Below, one piece after another: positions 1 to 9,324 of a stretch of 57,039 bases of DNA (its first letter is position 1; each line of letters opens with the position of its first letter). The stretch covers positions 1 to 57,039 of the forward strand of contig CANIVU010000053.1 of assembly GCA_947470805.1 (NCBI GenBank). Direction: 5' to 3'. A model generated the notes under the pieces. It saw nothing but the letters and a program-made list of their open reading frames with translations. It made no database searches and was not told the origin of the DNA. This stretch comes from Acidobacteriota bacterium. GTDB lineage: Bacteria > Acidobacteriota > Terriglobia > Bryobacterales > Bryobacteraceae. Both the position numbers and the translations under genes were made by a program.

Positions 1-1341
<1,341 letters not shown>

Positions 1342-1342
1342 C

Positions 1343-2872
1343 ATGGCGAAACAACCGGTCATCCTGACCATTCTTGACGGCTGGGGCGAGTCCCCGGCCG
1401 TCAAAGGCAATGCTGTGCGCAACGCGCGCAAGCCCGTCTACGACGCGCTCATGCGCGACTACCCCACCACGCTCATCAACACCAGCGGCGAATGGGTCGG
1501 CCTGCCCGACGGCCAGATGGGCAACAGCGAAGTCGGCCATCTGAACATCGGCTCCGGCCGCATCATTCAGATGGACATCACGCGGATCGATTGGATGGTC
1601 CGCAATGGCCTCTTCCACGAAGATCCCGTGCTGCAGGAGACCGTGAAACATGCCCGCGGACGCCGTCTCCACCTGATGGGTCTCGTCAGTGATGGCGGCG
1701 TCCACTCTCATATCTCCCACCTCTACGGCCTCCTCGAAATGGCGAAGAAAGGCGGCGTCGAAGACGTCGTCGTCCACGCCTTCACCGACGGCCGCGACAC
1801 CCCGCCCCACGAAGCCGCCGGGTTCCTCGAAGCCCTGCAAAACAAGATGCGCGAACTCGGCGTCGGCCGCGTCGCCACCGTCATCGGCCGCTATTACGCC
1901 ATGGATCGCGACAAGCGCTGGGAACGCGTCGAACGCGCCTTCCGCGCCATCGTGCTCGGCGACGGCCGCAAATCCACCGATCCCATCGCCTCCATCAAAC
2001 AGAGCTACGAATCCGGCGTAACGGACGAGTTCATCGAGCCCATCGTCATCACCAACGCCGCCGGAGAGCCCACCGGTCTCCTCCGCGACGAAGACGCCGT
2101 GCTCTTCTTCAACTTCCGTGCCGACCGCGGCCGCGAACTCTCTCAAGTCCTCACCGACTACCCGCTCGACGTTCCCTACAAGAGCCTCGCGCCCAAGAAC
2201 CTGCACTACACGACGATGACCGTCTATGACCGGACCCTCAAGGTCAACACCGTCATCCAGCCCGAATCCCACACGAATCTTCTGGGCGGCGTCCTCGCCG
2301 GCCACGGCGCCAAACAGCTCCGCGTCGCCGAAACGGAAAAGTACCCCCACGTCACATTCTTCTTCAACGGCGGCGTAGAAAAACCGTTCGATGGCGAAGA
2401 GCGTGAAATGGTCGCGTCCCCGAAAGTGGCGACCTACGACCTCCAGCCCGAAATGTCCGCCGAAGGCGTCTGCAACGTCGTGCTCAAAGGCATCGACCGC
2501 GGCGACTTCGACGTCATCGTGGTCAACTTCGCCAACCCCGACATGGTCGGCCACACCGGCGTCTACGAAGCCGCCGTCAAGGCCTGCGAAACCTGCGACA
2601 CCATGCTCGGCCGCATCCACCAGGCCATTCAACGCACCGGTGGCCAGTGGATCATCACCGCCGATCACGGCAACGCCGAAACGATGATTGATCCTCTCAA
2701 CGGTGGCCCGCATACTTATCACACCACCAACCCGGTTCCGCTCATCTTAGTCAATGAGGAGCGTCGCCCGCTTCGCACCGGCGGCTCTCTTCGCGATCTC
2801 GCGCCCACCATCCTCGGTCTGCTAGGCTTACCAAAGCCTGCCGAGATGTCCGGCGCCGACCTGCGAGCCTAA
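1343..2872 (+). CDS. gpmI: 2,3-bisphosphoglycerate-independent phosphoglycerate mutase
   Basis: This Mn-dependent enzyme interconverts 3- and 2-phosphoglycerate. From the ATG at 1343 the product is 509 residues, the standard size. TILDGWG near the N-terminus is the first metal site. MGNSEVGHLNIGSGR carries the phosphorylated serine at residue 62, the same number as in characterised Bacillus enzymes. FTDGRDT, NFRADR and TADHGNAE are also present. The reading frame is open further upstream, to 1187 inside eno, but the residues before this ATG are a low-complexity shadow of eno, so 1343 is the supported start. Translation is probably coupled to eno. Confidence 0.97.
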   Translation: MAKQPVILTILDGWGESPAVKGNAVRNARKPVYDALMRDYPTTLINTSGEWVGLPDGQMGNSEVGHLNIGSGRIIQMDITRIDWMVRNGLFHEDPVLQETVKHARGRRLHLMGLVSDGGVHSHISHLYGLLEMAKKGGVEDVVVHAFTDGRDTPPHEAAGFLEALQNKMRELGVGRVATVIGRYYAMDRDKRWERVERAFRAIVLGDGRKSTDPIASIKQSYESGVTDEFIEPIVITNAAGEPTGLLRDEDAVLFFNFRADRGRELSQVLTDYPLDVPYKSLAPKNLHYTTMTVYDRTLKVNTVIQPESHTNLLGGVLAGHGAKQLRVAETEKYPHVTFFFNGGVEKPFDGEEREMVASPKVATYDLQPEMSAEGVCNVVLKGIDRGDFDVIVVNFANPDMVGHTGVYEAAVKACETCDTMLGRIHQAIQRTGGQWIITADHGNAETMIDPLNGGPHTYHTTNPVPLILVNEERRPLRTGGSLRDLAPTILGLLGLPKPAEMSGADLRA

Positions 2873-2873
2873 A

Positions 2874-3620
2874 TTGAGCAACCTTCTCACACACCTAACA
2901 CCGCTACACCGCTTCAAATACTACGAAATCTGCCTCAGCTTCTTCGTAGTCGTACTCTTAATCTCTAACCTCGTGGCCAGCAAGCTCTGCTCGTTTGGCC
3001 ACGTCTCCTTCCTGGGCTTCGAGTTCGATATCATCCTCTCCGGAGCCCAGATTCTCTTCCCGATAACCTACATCTTCGGCGACATCTTCACCGAAGTGTA
3101 TGGCTACGCCGGCAGCCGCCGCGCCATCTGGCACGGCTTCCTGTCGACGGCGCTCCTCACCGGCCTCGGCATGCTGATCGTCAACCTCCCGCCCGCCCCG
3201 GGCTGGACCGGCCAACCGGCTTTCGAAGCCATCTTCGGCTTCCTCCCGCGTCTGGTCGTGGCGAGCCTCATCGCCTACTGGTGCGGCGAATTCGCCAACG
3301 CCTTCGTGCTCGCGAAAATGAAGGTGCTCACCGGCGGCAAAATGCTCTGGGCCCGCACCATCGCCTCCACCGCCGTCGGCCAACTCGTCGACACGGTGAT
3401 CGTCATGACCATCGCCTTCTGGGGCCGCATCGACGGCACCATGATCCGCGATCTCATCCTCACCGGCTACCTCGTCAAGGTCGGCTACGAAGCCGCCGCC
3501 ACGCCGCTGACGTACCTCATCGTCAACTTTCTCAAGAAGGCCGAAGGCATCGATCTCTTCGACGACTCGACAGACTTCAACCCCTTCGCCGGCGGCCCGG
3601 CGCAGGAAGGTCCGGCCTAG
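2874..3620 (+). CDS. yhhQ: Queuosine precursor transporter (YhhQ/DUF165 family)
   Basis: Members of this inner-membrane family take up queuosine precursors such as preQ0/preQ1 for tRNA modification. The 248-residue product has about six hydrophobic segments and the family motif ITYIFGDIFTEVYGYAGSR around residues 63-81. The start is TTG, one base after the gpmI stop, giving MSNLLTHLTPLHRFKYYEI. That N-terminus resembles the short cytoplasmic lead of other family members. The spacing suggests the gene is the last member of an eno-gpmI operon, although the function is unrelated. Its 3' end overlaps a small AbrB-type gene on the opposite strand by 44 bases. Confidence 0.85.
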   Translation: MSNLLTHLTPLHRFKYYEICLSFFVVVLLISNLVASKLCSFGHVSFLGFEFDIILSGAQILFPITYIFGDIFTEVYGYAGSRRAIWHGFLSTALLTGLGMLIVNLPPAPGWTGQPAFEAIFGFLPRLVVASLIAYWCGEFANAFVLAKMKVLTGGKMLWARTIASTAVGQLVDTVIVMTIAFWGRIDGTMIRDLILTGYLVKVGYEAAATPLTYLIVNFLKKAEGIDLFDDSTDFNPFAGGPAQEGPA

Positions 3621-3786
3621 CTAACTCGTCCTCCTGCGGCGCGGCATCGCTGCGCCGCAATACAATCCGGTCCACGTCCTCAATCCACTCCAAGACGCTC
3701 CCCGGGCGCAGTTTAAGCTTGCTGCGTATGCTTGCCGGGATCGTTACGAATCCGGCGGCGTTCACTGTGGTTTTCCGTGCCTTCAC
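3577..3786 (-). CDS. AbrB/MazE-type DNA-binding (antitoxin-like) protein
   Basis: The 69-residue product has a SpoVT-AbrB swapped-hairpin domain. Near the N-terminus it reads GFVTIPASIRSKLKLRPGS, followed by LEWIEDVDRIVLRR, which matches the pattern of this DNA-binding family. Such proteins are usually antitoxins or transition-state regulators. The start is GTG at 3786; a second GTG eight codons later is a possible alternative. The gene begins inside the 3' part of the HicB-like gene on the same strand, in another frame, and its tail overlaps the end of the transporter gene. No toxin gene lies next to it. The last 20 or so residues are rich in P and R and look like weakly constrained tail. 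Confidence 0.6.
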   Translation of the reverse strand: MKARKTTVNAAGFVTIPASIRSKLKLRPGSVLEWIEDVDRIVLRRSDAAPQEDELARPDLPAPGRRRRG

Positions 3787-4087
3787 GCCTCAGAATAGCC
3801 GCCTCGGCCATACGCGGAAAATTCCCCATGCCCGTTTCCGGGCTACCCGCCTCTTCCACGTCTACATATCCAATCGACATCAGCGGCTCTGGAATGGATT
3901 CTCCATCTGCGATCAGCCCTTCCAAATGGAGCGCAATCGCTTCCCGCATGTTGCGCTCACTTTCCGTGACCGTCCCACCGGTCGTAACGCAACTGGGCAG
4001 ATCCGGCACGTACGCCGATAGATTCCGCTGCCCGTGTTCGATGACGACCGCGTACTTTCGCCTATCCCTACTGCAAATAAAACGCAA
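3713..4087 (-). CDS. HicB-like antitoxin domain protein
   Basis: The N-terminal 70 residues fit the HicB partial RNase-H-like fold: KYAVVIEHGQRNLSAYVPDL, then a Cys-containing turn, TESERNMREAIALHLEGL and a closing SIGYVDVEE. HicB normally neutralises the HicA mRNA interferase, but no HicA reading frame is seen nearby. The best start is TTG at 4087, which overlaps the end of the PQQ dehydrogenase gene upstream by 20 bases; there is no ATG in a suitable place. The 50-residue tail matches no HicB DNA-binding domain I recognise, and the AbrB gene starts within it. This is either an orphan antitoxin or the first part of a former HicB-AbrB fusion broken by a frameshift. Confidence 0.55.
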   Translation of the reverse strand: MRFICSRDRRKYAVVIEHGQRNLSAYVPDLPSCVTTGGTVTESERNMREAIALHLEGLIADGESIPEPLMSIGYVDVEEAGSPETGMGNFPRMAEAAILRREGTENHSERRRIRNDPGKHTQQA

Positions 4088-5714
4088 ACAACTGGTCCCC
4101 CGCCGCCACCAGCACATACTGCTTCCCATCCACCGCATACGTCTGCGGAGCGTTCGAAACATTCCCCAGCCGCGCATGCCACAGGATCTTCCCCGAAGCC
4201 GCGTTATACGCAATCAAATTCCCCGCATTATCACCGCCAAACAGCAACCCGCCCGCCGTCGTCAACACGCCCTGCGGCGCGCCAAAACCGCCCGGCCCCG
4301 GATACTTGTGCTGCCAGGCAATCTTCCCCGTCTTGTAATCAATCGCCGTCATGTACACCCCCAAAGCCGCCAAAAACTGCTCGTCCTTCCCGCCCAATCC
4401 CATCGCCCCGCGCGGGTCGGTCTCGGTCAGGTAGTACATCGCGTAGTTATCAATCGTCGGGACATAGAACAGCCCCGTGTCCGGCGAATACGCCGCCGGC
4501 GGCCAGTTCGTCGCCCCGTAATTATTCGGCGAAACCAACGTCCCCGGCACCGACGAATCCTTGGAAACTTCCCGGATCGTCTGCCCCTTGGCATTCACGT
4601 TCTTCACCCAGTTCACGGTCGGCGAAAACTTCGACGTCAACAGATGCTCGCCTGTCACCCGGTCCAGCACCCAGAAGTACCCGTTCCGGTCCGCATGCAG
4701 CACCATCTTCCGCTGCTTGCCCTTGAACTCCCCGTCCACCATAATTGGCGTCTCGCTCGAATCCCAATCGTGCGTATCGTGCGGGTTCATCTGGTAGTAC
4801 CACTTCATCTTCCCCGTCGCCATATCCAACGCCACAATCGAGCACGTGTACAAGTTGTCCCCATCCCGGCTCGGCGGGTTCGTATACGCCGGCGACGGAT
4901 TCCCCGTGCCAAAAATGTACAGATTGGTCTCCGCGTCATACACCCCCGGGATCCAAACGTTCCCGGCCCCGTGCTTGGCGCCCTCCAGGCTCCCCCACGT
5001 CTCCAACCCCGGGTCGCCCTTCTTCGTCGGCACGCTCCACCACGTCCAGGAAACCTCGCCCGTCTCCGGGTCCCGCGCCTGCACATACCCTGGCGCGTCC
5101 AGGTCGTTCCCCGTCCCGACAATGATCTTGTTCCCAATTACAATCGGCGCCATCGTCGAAAAATACTGCCGGTTAAAGTCGGCAATCTGCTTGTGCCAGC
5201 GCTCCTTCCCCGTCTCGGCGTCCAGGCACACCAGATAGTTGTCCGGCGTCTCCATGTACAGCCACTTGCCGTACATCCCCAACCCGCGGTTGCCAATATG
5301 CGTCCCGCCCTTGGTCCGCCAGTAGTAGTGCCACAACACCGTCCCATCGCGCGCATCCACCGCCCACGCATTGTCCGGCGTCGATAGATACAACTTCCCG
5401 TCCACCGCCAGCACCGACGCGCGAATATTCGCGTTCCCCCCAAAGTCCTGCGTCCCCTCGCCGCCCACATGCGTCGGAATCGGCGGCGGTCCAAACCCGC
5501 GGAACCCGCCCCCGCCCGCATTCGGCGCCGGCGGCCCCGTCACCACCCGCGTCGTCCACGCCAGCGACAAGCTCTTCACATTCGCCGTATTCACCTGCTT
5601 CAGCTTGCTGTAGCGCTGCCCCGTGTAGTCGCCCGAATACGTCGGCCAGTCTTTCTCCAGCCGCTGTCCAAACGCCAGGCCCAAGGCCAATACAAATCCC
5701 AGTAGAGTCTTCAT
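4068..5714 (-). CDS. PQQ-dependent dehydrogenase-like beta-propeller quinoprotein
   Basis: The 548-residue product starts with a signal peptide (MKTLLGFVLALGLAFGQ) and continues as an eight-bladed quinoprotein propeller. WPTYSGDYTGQRYSKLKQ is the typical first blade of membrane or periplasmic alcohol and glucose dehydrogenases. Blade motifs such as LYLSTPDNAWAVDARDGTVLWHY and GKIAWQHKYPGPGGFGAPQG recur. It should oxidise an alcohol or sugar in the periplasm and pass electrons to cytochrome c. There is no fused cytochrome domain and no adjacent Cys-Cys pair of the methanol dehydrogenase type. The gene overlaps the upstream cytochrome c gene by four bases (ATGA), so the two are an operon. The substrate cannot be told from sequence. 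Confidence 0.88.
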   Translation of the reverse strand: MKTLLGFVLALGLAFGQRLEKDWPTYSGDYTGQRYSKLKQVNTANVKSLSLAWTTRVVTGPPAPNAGGGGFRGFGPPPIPTHVGGEGTQDFGGNANIRASVLAVDGKLYLSTPDNAWAVDARDGTVLWHYYWRTKGGTHIGNRGLGMYGKWLYMETPDNYLVCLDAETGKERWHKQIADFNRQYFSTMAPIVIGNKIIVGTGNDLDAPGYVQARDPETGEVSWTWWSVPTKKGDPGLETWGSLEGAKHGAGNVWIPGVYDAETNLYIFGTGNPSPAYTNPPSRDGDNLYTCSIVALDMATGKMKWYYQMNPHDTHDWDSSETPIMVDGEFKGKQRKMVLHADRNGYFWVLDRVTGEHLLTSKFSPTVNWVKNVNAKGQTIREVSKDSSVPGTLVSPNNYGATNWPPAAYSPDTGLFYVPTIDNYAMYYLTETDPRGAMGLGGKDEQFLAALGVYMTAIDYKTGKIAWQHKYPGPGGFGAPQGVLTTAGGLLFGGDNAGNLIAYNAASGKILWHARLGNVSNAPQTYAVDGKQYVLVAAGDQLFAFYLQ

Positions 5715-6532
5715 TTCACCGTCACCAAGTAAGCCGTCACGTCGTGAATATCTTTATCCGAATAGCTCTTCAACAAATCCTTATGCGGCTGCAGCGGGTC
5801 TTTCAACTCCACCCGCGGCACATCCCCATCGCGCGTAAACGTCCGTCGCGCTCCCTCCCCATCCGTCAGCGTCACCAGAAAATCGTCCACCCGAACCAGC
5901 GTGCCCGACGTCCTCTTCCCGCCCGCCTCGGTCACCGTCACCGTCCAAGGTTTCGCCCGCGACGCTCCCTCCCCCCGGCCCGACCCCGGCACCAGCCACG
6001 ACTGCTGCAGCACCTTCGCGTCCGGTATCCGCCCGCCAATCCCCTTCAAATCCCCGGTCACCGAATGGCACCCCGCGCAGGTCTTGCCGAAATACGCCGC
6101 CCCGGCCTTCGCATCTCCCGTCACAATCGTCAACGGCGTCATCCGCGAAACGTCATACCCGCCCACCTTGAAGCTATGGATAAACGCGGCCACTTCCACA
6201 ACCTGCTCCGCCGTCAAATCCATCTTCGGCATCCCCTCGCGTCCATTCCGGATCACCGGGCCAATCAACTCCCCGTCCTTATCGTTCAGCACCAACTCCG
6301 CCCGCAACAAGTTCGGCCCGCCGGACCCTCCCCGCGCGTCCGCCCCGTGGCAGAACGTGCACCGCAGCCCATAGGTGGCCTTCCCCCGCGCCACCACCGC
6401 CGGGTCTGCCGGTGGCCGCTCCGGATACGCCGGTGGCCGCCGGATCACAGCAGGCTTGGCTGGCGCCGCCGCCGGAGGCGTCTGTCCCATCAACGCAACA
6501 AGGCTCAATAAGGAAAGCAGGATTCTTCGCAC
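5711..6532 (-). CDS. Secreted cytochrome c with two CxxCH haem sites
   Basis: The 273-residue product has a signal peptide, a Pro/Ala-rich linker and two haem-binding motifs, CTFCH and CAGCH, about 90 residues apart. The first lies in a class I cytochrome c domain with GMPKMDLTAEQVVEVAAFIHS providing the distal methionine region. The C-terminal third (TSGTLVRVDDFLVTLTDGEG) has an inserted beta segment seen in cytochromes that accompany PQQ dehydrogenases, and it ends with SDKDIHDVTAYLVTVK. The start is GTG at 6532. It is the first gene of a two-gene operon with the quinoprotein and is the likely electron acceptor. It is divergent from rpsU. Confidence 0.88.
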   Translation of the reverse strand: MRRILLSLLSLVALMGQTPPAAAPAKPAVIRRPPAYPERPPADPAVVARGKATYGLRCTFCHGADARGGSGGPNLLRAELVLNDKDGELIGPVIRNGREGMPKMDLTAEQVVEVAAFIHSFKVGGYDVSRMTPLTIVTGDAKAGAAYFGKTCAGCHSVTGDLKGIGGRIPDAKVLQQSWLVPGSGRGEGASRAKPWTVTVTEAGGKRTSGTLVRVDDFLVTLTDGEGARRTFTRDGDVPRVELKDPLQPHKDLLKSYSDKDIHDVTAYLVTVK

Positions 6533-6563
6533 CCGATCAGTCTATATTCACAGCCCCGTCTGC

Positions 6564-6569
6564 TACAAT
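6564..6569 (+). promoter_or_regulatory. Candidate -10 box (TACAAT) for rpsU
   Basis: TACAAT lies 58 bases upstream of the rpsU start in the cytochrome c/rpsU divergent gap. No clear -35 box is seen. The same hexamer occurs upstream of the PH-domain gene (14241-14246) and xseB (18919-18924), which suggests a shared sigma-70-type element. Confidence 0.3.
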
Positions 6570-6627
6570 ATAGGTTTGCGCTCCTTAATGAAGCGCTACC
6601 CTGACCAGCGAGGAGGTGAATATCTAA

Positions 6628-6825
6628 ATGGCAGAAGTTATCGTGCAAGACGGCGAGACTCTTGAAAATGCTCTGCGTCGCTTTAAACGCAAAGTGCAGC
6701 AGGAAGACATTATCAAGGAAATCAAACGCCACTCCTTCTACCTGAAACCCGGCGAAAAAAAGCGGGTGAAAGAAGCCCTCGCTCGCAAGCGTAACCGCAA
6801 AAAGCGTCGCAGCGATCCAGAATAG
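6628..6825 (+). CDS. rpsU: 30S ribosomal protein S21
   Basis: S21 is a small basic protein of the 30S subunit that helps initiation. The 65 residues carry the family signature GETLENALRRFKRKVQQ, then KRHSFYLKPGEKK and a Lys/Arg-rich tail. A strong AGGAGGT Shine-Dalgarno at 6611-6617 sits ten bases before the ATG. This is notable because S21 is absent or the anti-SD is altered in some other phyla. The gene stands alone and is followed by two strong hairpins, so it is a single transcription unit. Confidence 0.97.
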   Translation: MAEVIVQDGETLENALRRFKRKVQQEDIIKEIKRHSFYLKPGEKKRVKEALARKRNRKKRRSDPE

Positions 6826-6830
6826 AACCT

Positions 6831-6864
6831 CGAACGGCACCGGTCCTCCGGTGCCGTTCGTTTT
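6831..6864 (+). terminator. Intrinsic terminator of rpsU (first copy)
   Basis: A perfect 13-base-pair stem (CGAACGGCACCGG pairing with its complement) encloses the loop TCCT and is followed at once by TTTT. It starts six bases after the rpsU stop codon. Confidence 0.9.
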
Positions 6865-6875
6865 GAGACATTCGT

Positions 6876-6907
6876 CGGCACCGGTCCTCCGGTGCCGTTC
6901 GTGTTTT
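6876..6907 (+). terminator. Second, duplicated terminator-like hairpin
   Basis: A nine-base-pair stem (CGGCACCGG pairing with CCGGTGCCG) with the same TCCT loop is followed by TTCGTGTTTT. It is nearly identical to the hairpin 45 bases upstream and looks like a local duplication that gives tandem termination. Confidence 0.75.
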
Positions 6908-6937
6908 CAGGCTGCCCATGCCTGCTATCCTGCGAAC

Positions 6938-7132
6938 GTGGATACCCGGATCACAGTCGAAGCAGGGAAGCGTTCCGGCCAGCCCTGCATCCGCGGCCTG
7001 CGAATCACCGTTTGGGATGTGCTCGGCTGGCTCGCCGCCGGTATGTCGGAACCTGAAATTCTCGACGACTTCCCCGAACTCGAACAGGCAGACTTCCCCG
7101 CCGTCTACGCTTTCGCCGCCATCGCGGGTTGA
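6938..7132 (+). CDS. DUF433 domain protein (VapB-like antitoxin family)
   Basis: DUF433 proteins are small helix-turn-helix proteins often encoded beside PIN-type toxins. From the GTG at 6938 the 64-residue product reads VDTRITVEAGKRSGQPCIRG, then LRITVWDVLGWLAAGMSEPE and ILDDFPELEQADFPAVYAFA. This covers the whole family core: beta strand, conserved GxPxIxGxRI and the HTH. It stops soon after the last helix, so the tail is slightly short. No DUF5615/PIN toxin follows; instead a second DUF433 gene lies 60 bases downstream. The open frame extends upstream to 6851, but that part overlaps the terminator hairpins and is not credible coding sequence. Confidence 0.75.
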   Translation: MDTRITVEAGKRSGQPCIRGLRITVWDVLGWLAAGMSEPEILDDFPELEQADFPAVYAFAAIAG

Positions 7133-7192
7133 CCCCAACATAGGCCTCTCGGGGCAATAGCCCCAGCAGTTCCAACCTGCTCTAATGTCGGA

Positions 7193-7423
7193 ATGTCGGC
7201 CGACCTCCACGCCACCATCAACAGCATCATCTGGATCGACAAGGATCGCATTAGTGGCGAACCCTGCTTCCGCAGCACCCGCGTCCCCATCCAAACCCTC
7301 CTCGACCACATCGATCTCGACGAGTTCCTCGAAGACTTCCCCTCCGTCTCCCGCCAACAGGCAACCCTCTTCCTCGAACTCGCCAAAACAGCCCTCCTCG
7401 CCCACGTCGACGAATCCACCTAA
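7193..7423 (+). CDS. DUF433 domain protein, second copy
   Basis: The 76-residue product has the same domain as the preceding gene but is clearly diverged. It reads INSIIWIDKDRISGEPCF, then RSTRVPIQTLLDHIDL and LDEFLEDFPSVSRQQATLFL. The family pattern (hydrophobic strand, G-P-R-TRVP, then the FLEDFP helix-turn-helix) is intact. The ATG at 7193 is preceded by GGA at a plausible distance. No toxin gene follows within 80 bases on this strand. It may be an orphan antitoxin or a repressor acting elsewhere. Confidence 0.8.
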   Translation: MSADLHATINSIIWIDKDRISGEPCFRSTRVPIQTLLDHIDLDEFLEDFPSVSRQQATLFLELAKTALLAHVDEST

Positions 7424-7503
7424 CCCCCGGACCGCCACCCAAAAACAGGGGATGTATTTACTTGATACAACCGCCTGCACCGAAACCGAAACCATAAAAC
7501 CCT

Positions 7504-7791
7504 TTAGCGGCTAGTCTTGACGATGTTCAGCAGCGCCAATTGCCCGCCAGCCAAAACTGTACGGCACCAGACGCTCTTTAGGCCTTCTAGCGGAACTGGC
7601 ACATCACAGGGTTCTTGCGCAAGGGCCGCCTTGAGAAGACGACGAGCGGAAGAATCGGACAGCCCATATGGATCCGGTCCAGCCAGACCTTCTTGCCAGA
7701 GCTTCATAGCACTTTGGGGATCCTCAGCGACGAACTGGCTGATCGAGGTAGTTCCTCGAAACTCCATGATCACGGTAAAGAGGCGCTGCAT
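7504..7791 (-). CDS. Small protein of unknown function
   Basis: I do not recognise the family. The 95-residue product reads MQRLFTVIMEFRGTTSISQF, then VAEDPQSAMKLWQEGLAGPD, and ends in AGGQLALLNIVKTSR. It has the look of a small globular alpha/beta protein of the kind found beside toxin-antitoxin genes. A TTG two codons upstream (7797) is an alternative start. No ribosome-binding site is obvious. Codon use is less C-biased than in the neighbours, which hints at acquisition from elsewhere. It lies between the orphan DUF433 genes and a divergent amidohydrolase gene. Confidence 0.6.
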   Translation of the reverse strand: MQRLFTVIMEFRGTTSISQFVAEDPQSAMKLWQEGLAGPDPYGLSDSSARRLLKAALAQEPCDVPVPLEGLKSVWCRTVLAGGQLALLNIVKTSR

Positions 7792-7890
7792 TGGCAAAGT
7801 GTAACAACGCCTTCCGCATCTCTCCTAACTGGTCTTGCAAAGTGGTTGCGTCAATTATGTAAGTGCCAAAAATAGCGTTAAACTCTTCAA

Positions 7891-9324
7891 ATGACGCTCA
7901 CCCGCCGCCACCTCCTCGCCGCCCTGTCGACGGCCTCCGCCTACTCCCAAACGACCTTCGACACCGCCATCAACAACGGCCGCGTCATCTGCCCCGCCAA
8001 CAACCTCGATGCCATCCGTTCCATCGGCATCACCAACGGCGTCATCACCGCCATCTCCCCCACCCCCCTCAAAGCCAAGCGAATAATCGACGCCAAAAAT
8101 CACGTCGTCTCGCCCGGCTTCATCGACCTCCACGTCCACCGCCAGGACGCCGAAAACAACCGCTACAAAGCCCGCGACGGCGTCACCACCACCCTCGAAC
8201 TCGAAATCGGCGTCTCCCCCATGAAGCCCTGGATCGACGCTCGCCGCGGCAAGTCTCTCATCCACTACGGCGCCTCCGTCGGCCACGTCCCCGCCCGCAT
8301 GACCGCGACGAACGACACCAGCGAATGGCTCCCCGCCGGTCCCGCCGCCACCCGCGCCGCCACGGACCCCGAACAAAACAAAACCCTTGAACTCCTCCGC
8401 CAGGGCCTACGCGAAGGCGGCGTCGGCATCGGCATGGGCATCGCCTACACCCCGTTCGCAAGCCGAGCCGAAATCCTCGACGTCTTCAAAGTCGCCGCTC
8501 AGGCCAAGGTTCCCATCTTCGTCCACATGCGCGGCGCCGGCGCCAAAGACCCTGGCGTCGTCGAAGCCCTCCAGGAAGTCATCACCGACGCCGCGGCCAG
8601 CGGCGCCAGCCTCCACGTAGTCCATCTGAACTCCAGTTCCGGCCGCGCCTTCGAACTCGGCCTCTCCATGGTCCGCGGCGCCAAAGCCCGCGGCATCGAC
8701 GTCTCCTACGAAGCCTACCCCTACATCGCCGGCATGACCCAGCTCGAATCGGCCATCTTCAACCCCGGCTTCCGCGAACACCTCGACATGGATTACAAGG
8801 ACATCATGCTCGTCGAAACCGGCGAACGCCTCAACGAAGAGACCTTCAAAATCCACCGCAAAAAAGGCGCCACCGTCATCACGTTCTCCATGCGCGAACA
8901 GGACATCGACATGGCCATGGCCGCCCCCGACGTCATCGTCGCCTCCGACGGCTGGATCACCAACGGCAAGGGCCACCCCCGCGCCTCCGGCAGCTACTCC
9001 CACGTGCTCGCCACCTACGTCCGCGAACGCAAAGTCATCACACTCAAAGACGCCATCCGCAAGATGAGCTACCTCCCCGCCGCCCGCCTGGAAAAAATGG
9101 TGCCCGAAATGAAAAAGCGCGGCCGCATCAACGTCGGAGCCTTCGCCGACATCACCGTCTTCAACCCCGACACCGTTCAGGACAAATCCACCTATCAAAA
9201 CGCCGGCCAGTATTCCGAAGGCATCCCCTACGTCCTCGTCAACGGCACCCTCGTCGTCGACGAAAACAAGATCGTCGAAGGCGTCTTCCCCGGCCAACCG
9301 GTCATGAGCAAAGTCACCATCTGA
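7891..9324 (+). CDS. Amidohydrolase (D-aminoacylase / N-acyl-D-amino-acid deacylase-like)
   Basis: The 477-residue product begins with a twin-arginine-like export signal (TRRHLLAALSTASAYSQ). It continues as a metal-dependent amidohydrolase. The N-terminal beta sandwich (DTAINNGRVICPANNLDAIR) leads into the metal motif SPGFIDLHVH. Later come HMRGAGAKDPG, HVVHLNSSSG, and the closing VGAFADITVFNPDTV plus VLVNGTLVVDENK that complete the composite sandwich domain. Related enzymes remove acyl groups from N-acylated D-amino acids or hydrolyse cyclic amides; the substrate is not clear here. The stop overlaps the ATG of the next gene (TGATG). Confidence 0.85.
   Translation: MTLTRRHLLAALSTASAYSQTTFDTAINNGRVICPANNLDAIRSIGITNGVITAISPTPLKAKRIIDAKNHVVSPGFIDLHVHRQDAENNRYKARDGVTTTLELEIGVSPMKPWIDARRGKSLIHYGASVGHVPARMTATNDTSEWLPAGPAATRAATDPEQNKTLELLRQGLREGGVGIGMGIAYTPFASRAEILDVFKVAAQAKVPIFVHMRGAGAKDPGVVEALQEVITDAAASGASLHVVHLNSSSGRAFELGLSMVRGAKARGIDVSYEAYPYIAGMTQLESAIFNPGFREHLDMDYKDIMLVETGERLNEETFKIHRKKGATVITFSMREQDIDMAMAAPDVIVASDGWITNGKGHPRASGSYSHVLATYVRERKVITLKDAIRKMSYLPAARLEKMVPEMKKRGRINVGAFADITVFNPDTVQDKSTYQNAGQYSEGIPYVLVNGTLVVDENKIVEGVFPGQPVMSKVTI

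Noticed and set aside
3732-5387. 551-codon forward frame opposite the quinoprotein gene
   Set aside because: It is Arg/Pro/His-rich with no domain and is the complement of a clear PQQ dehydrogenase gene.
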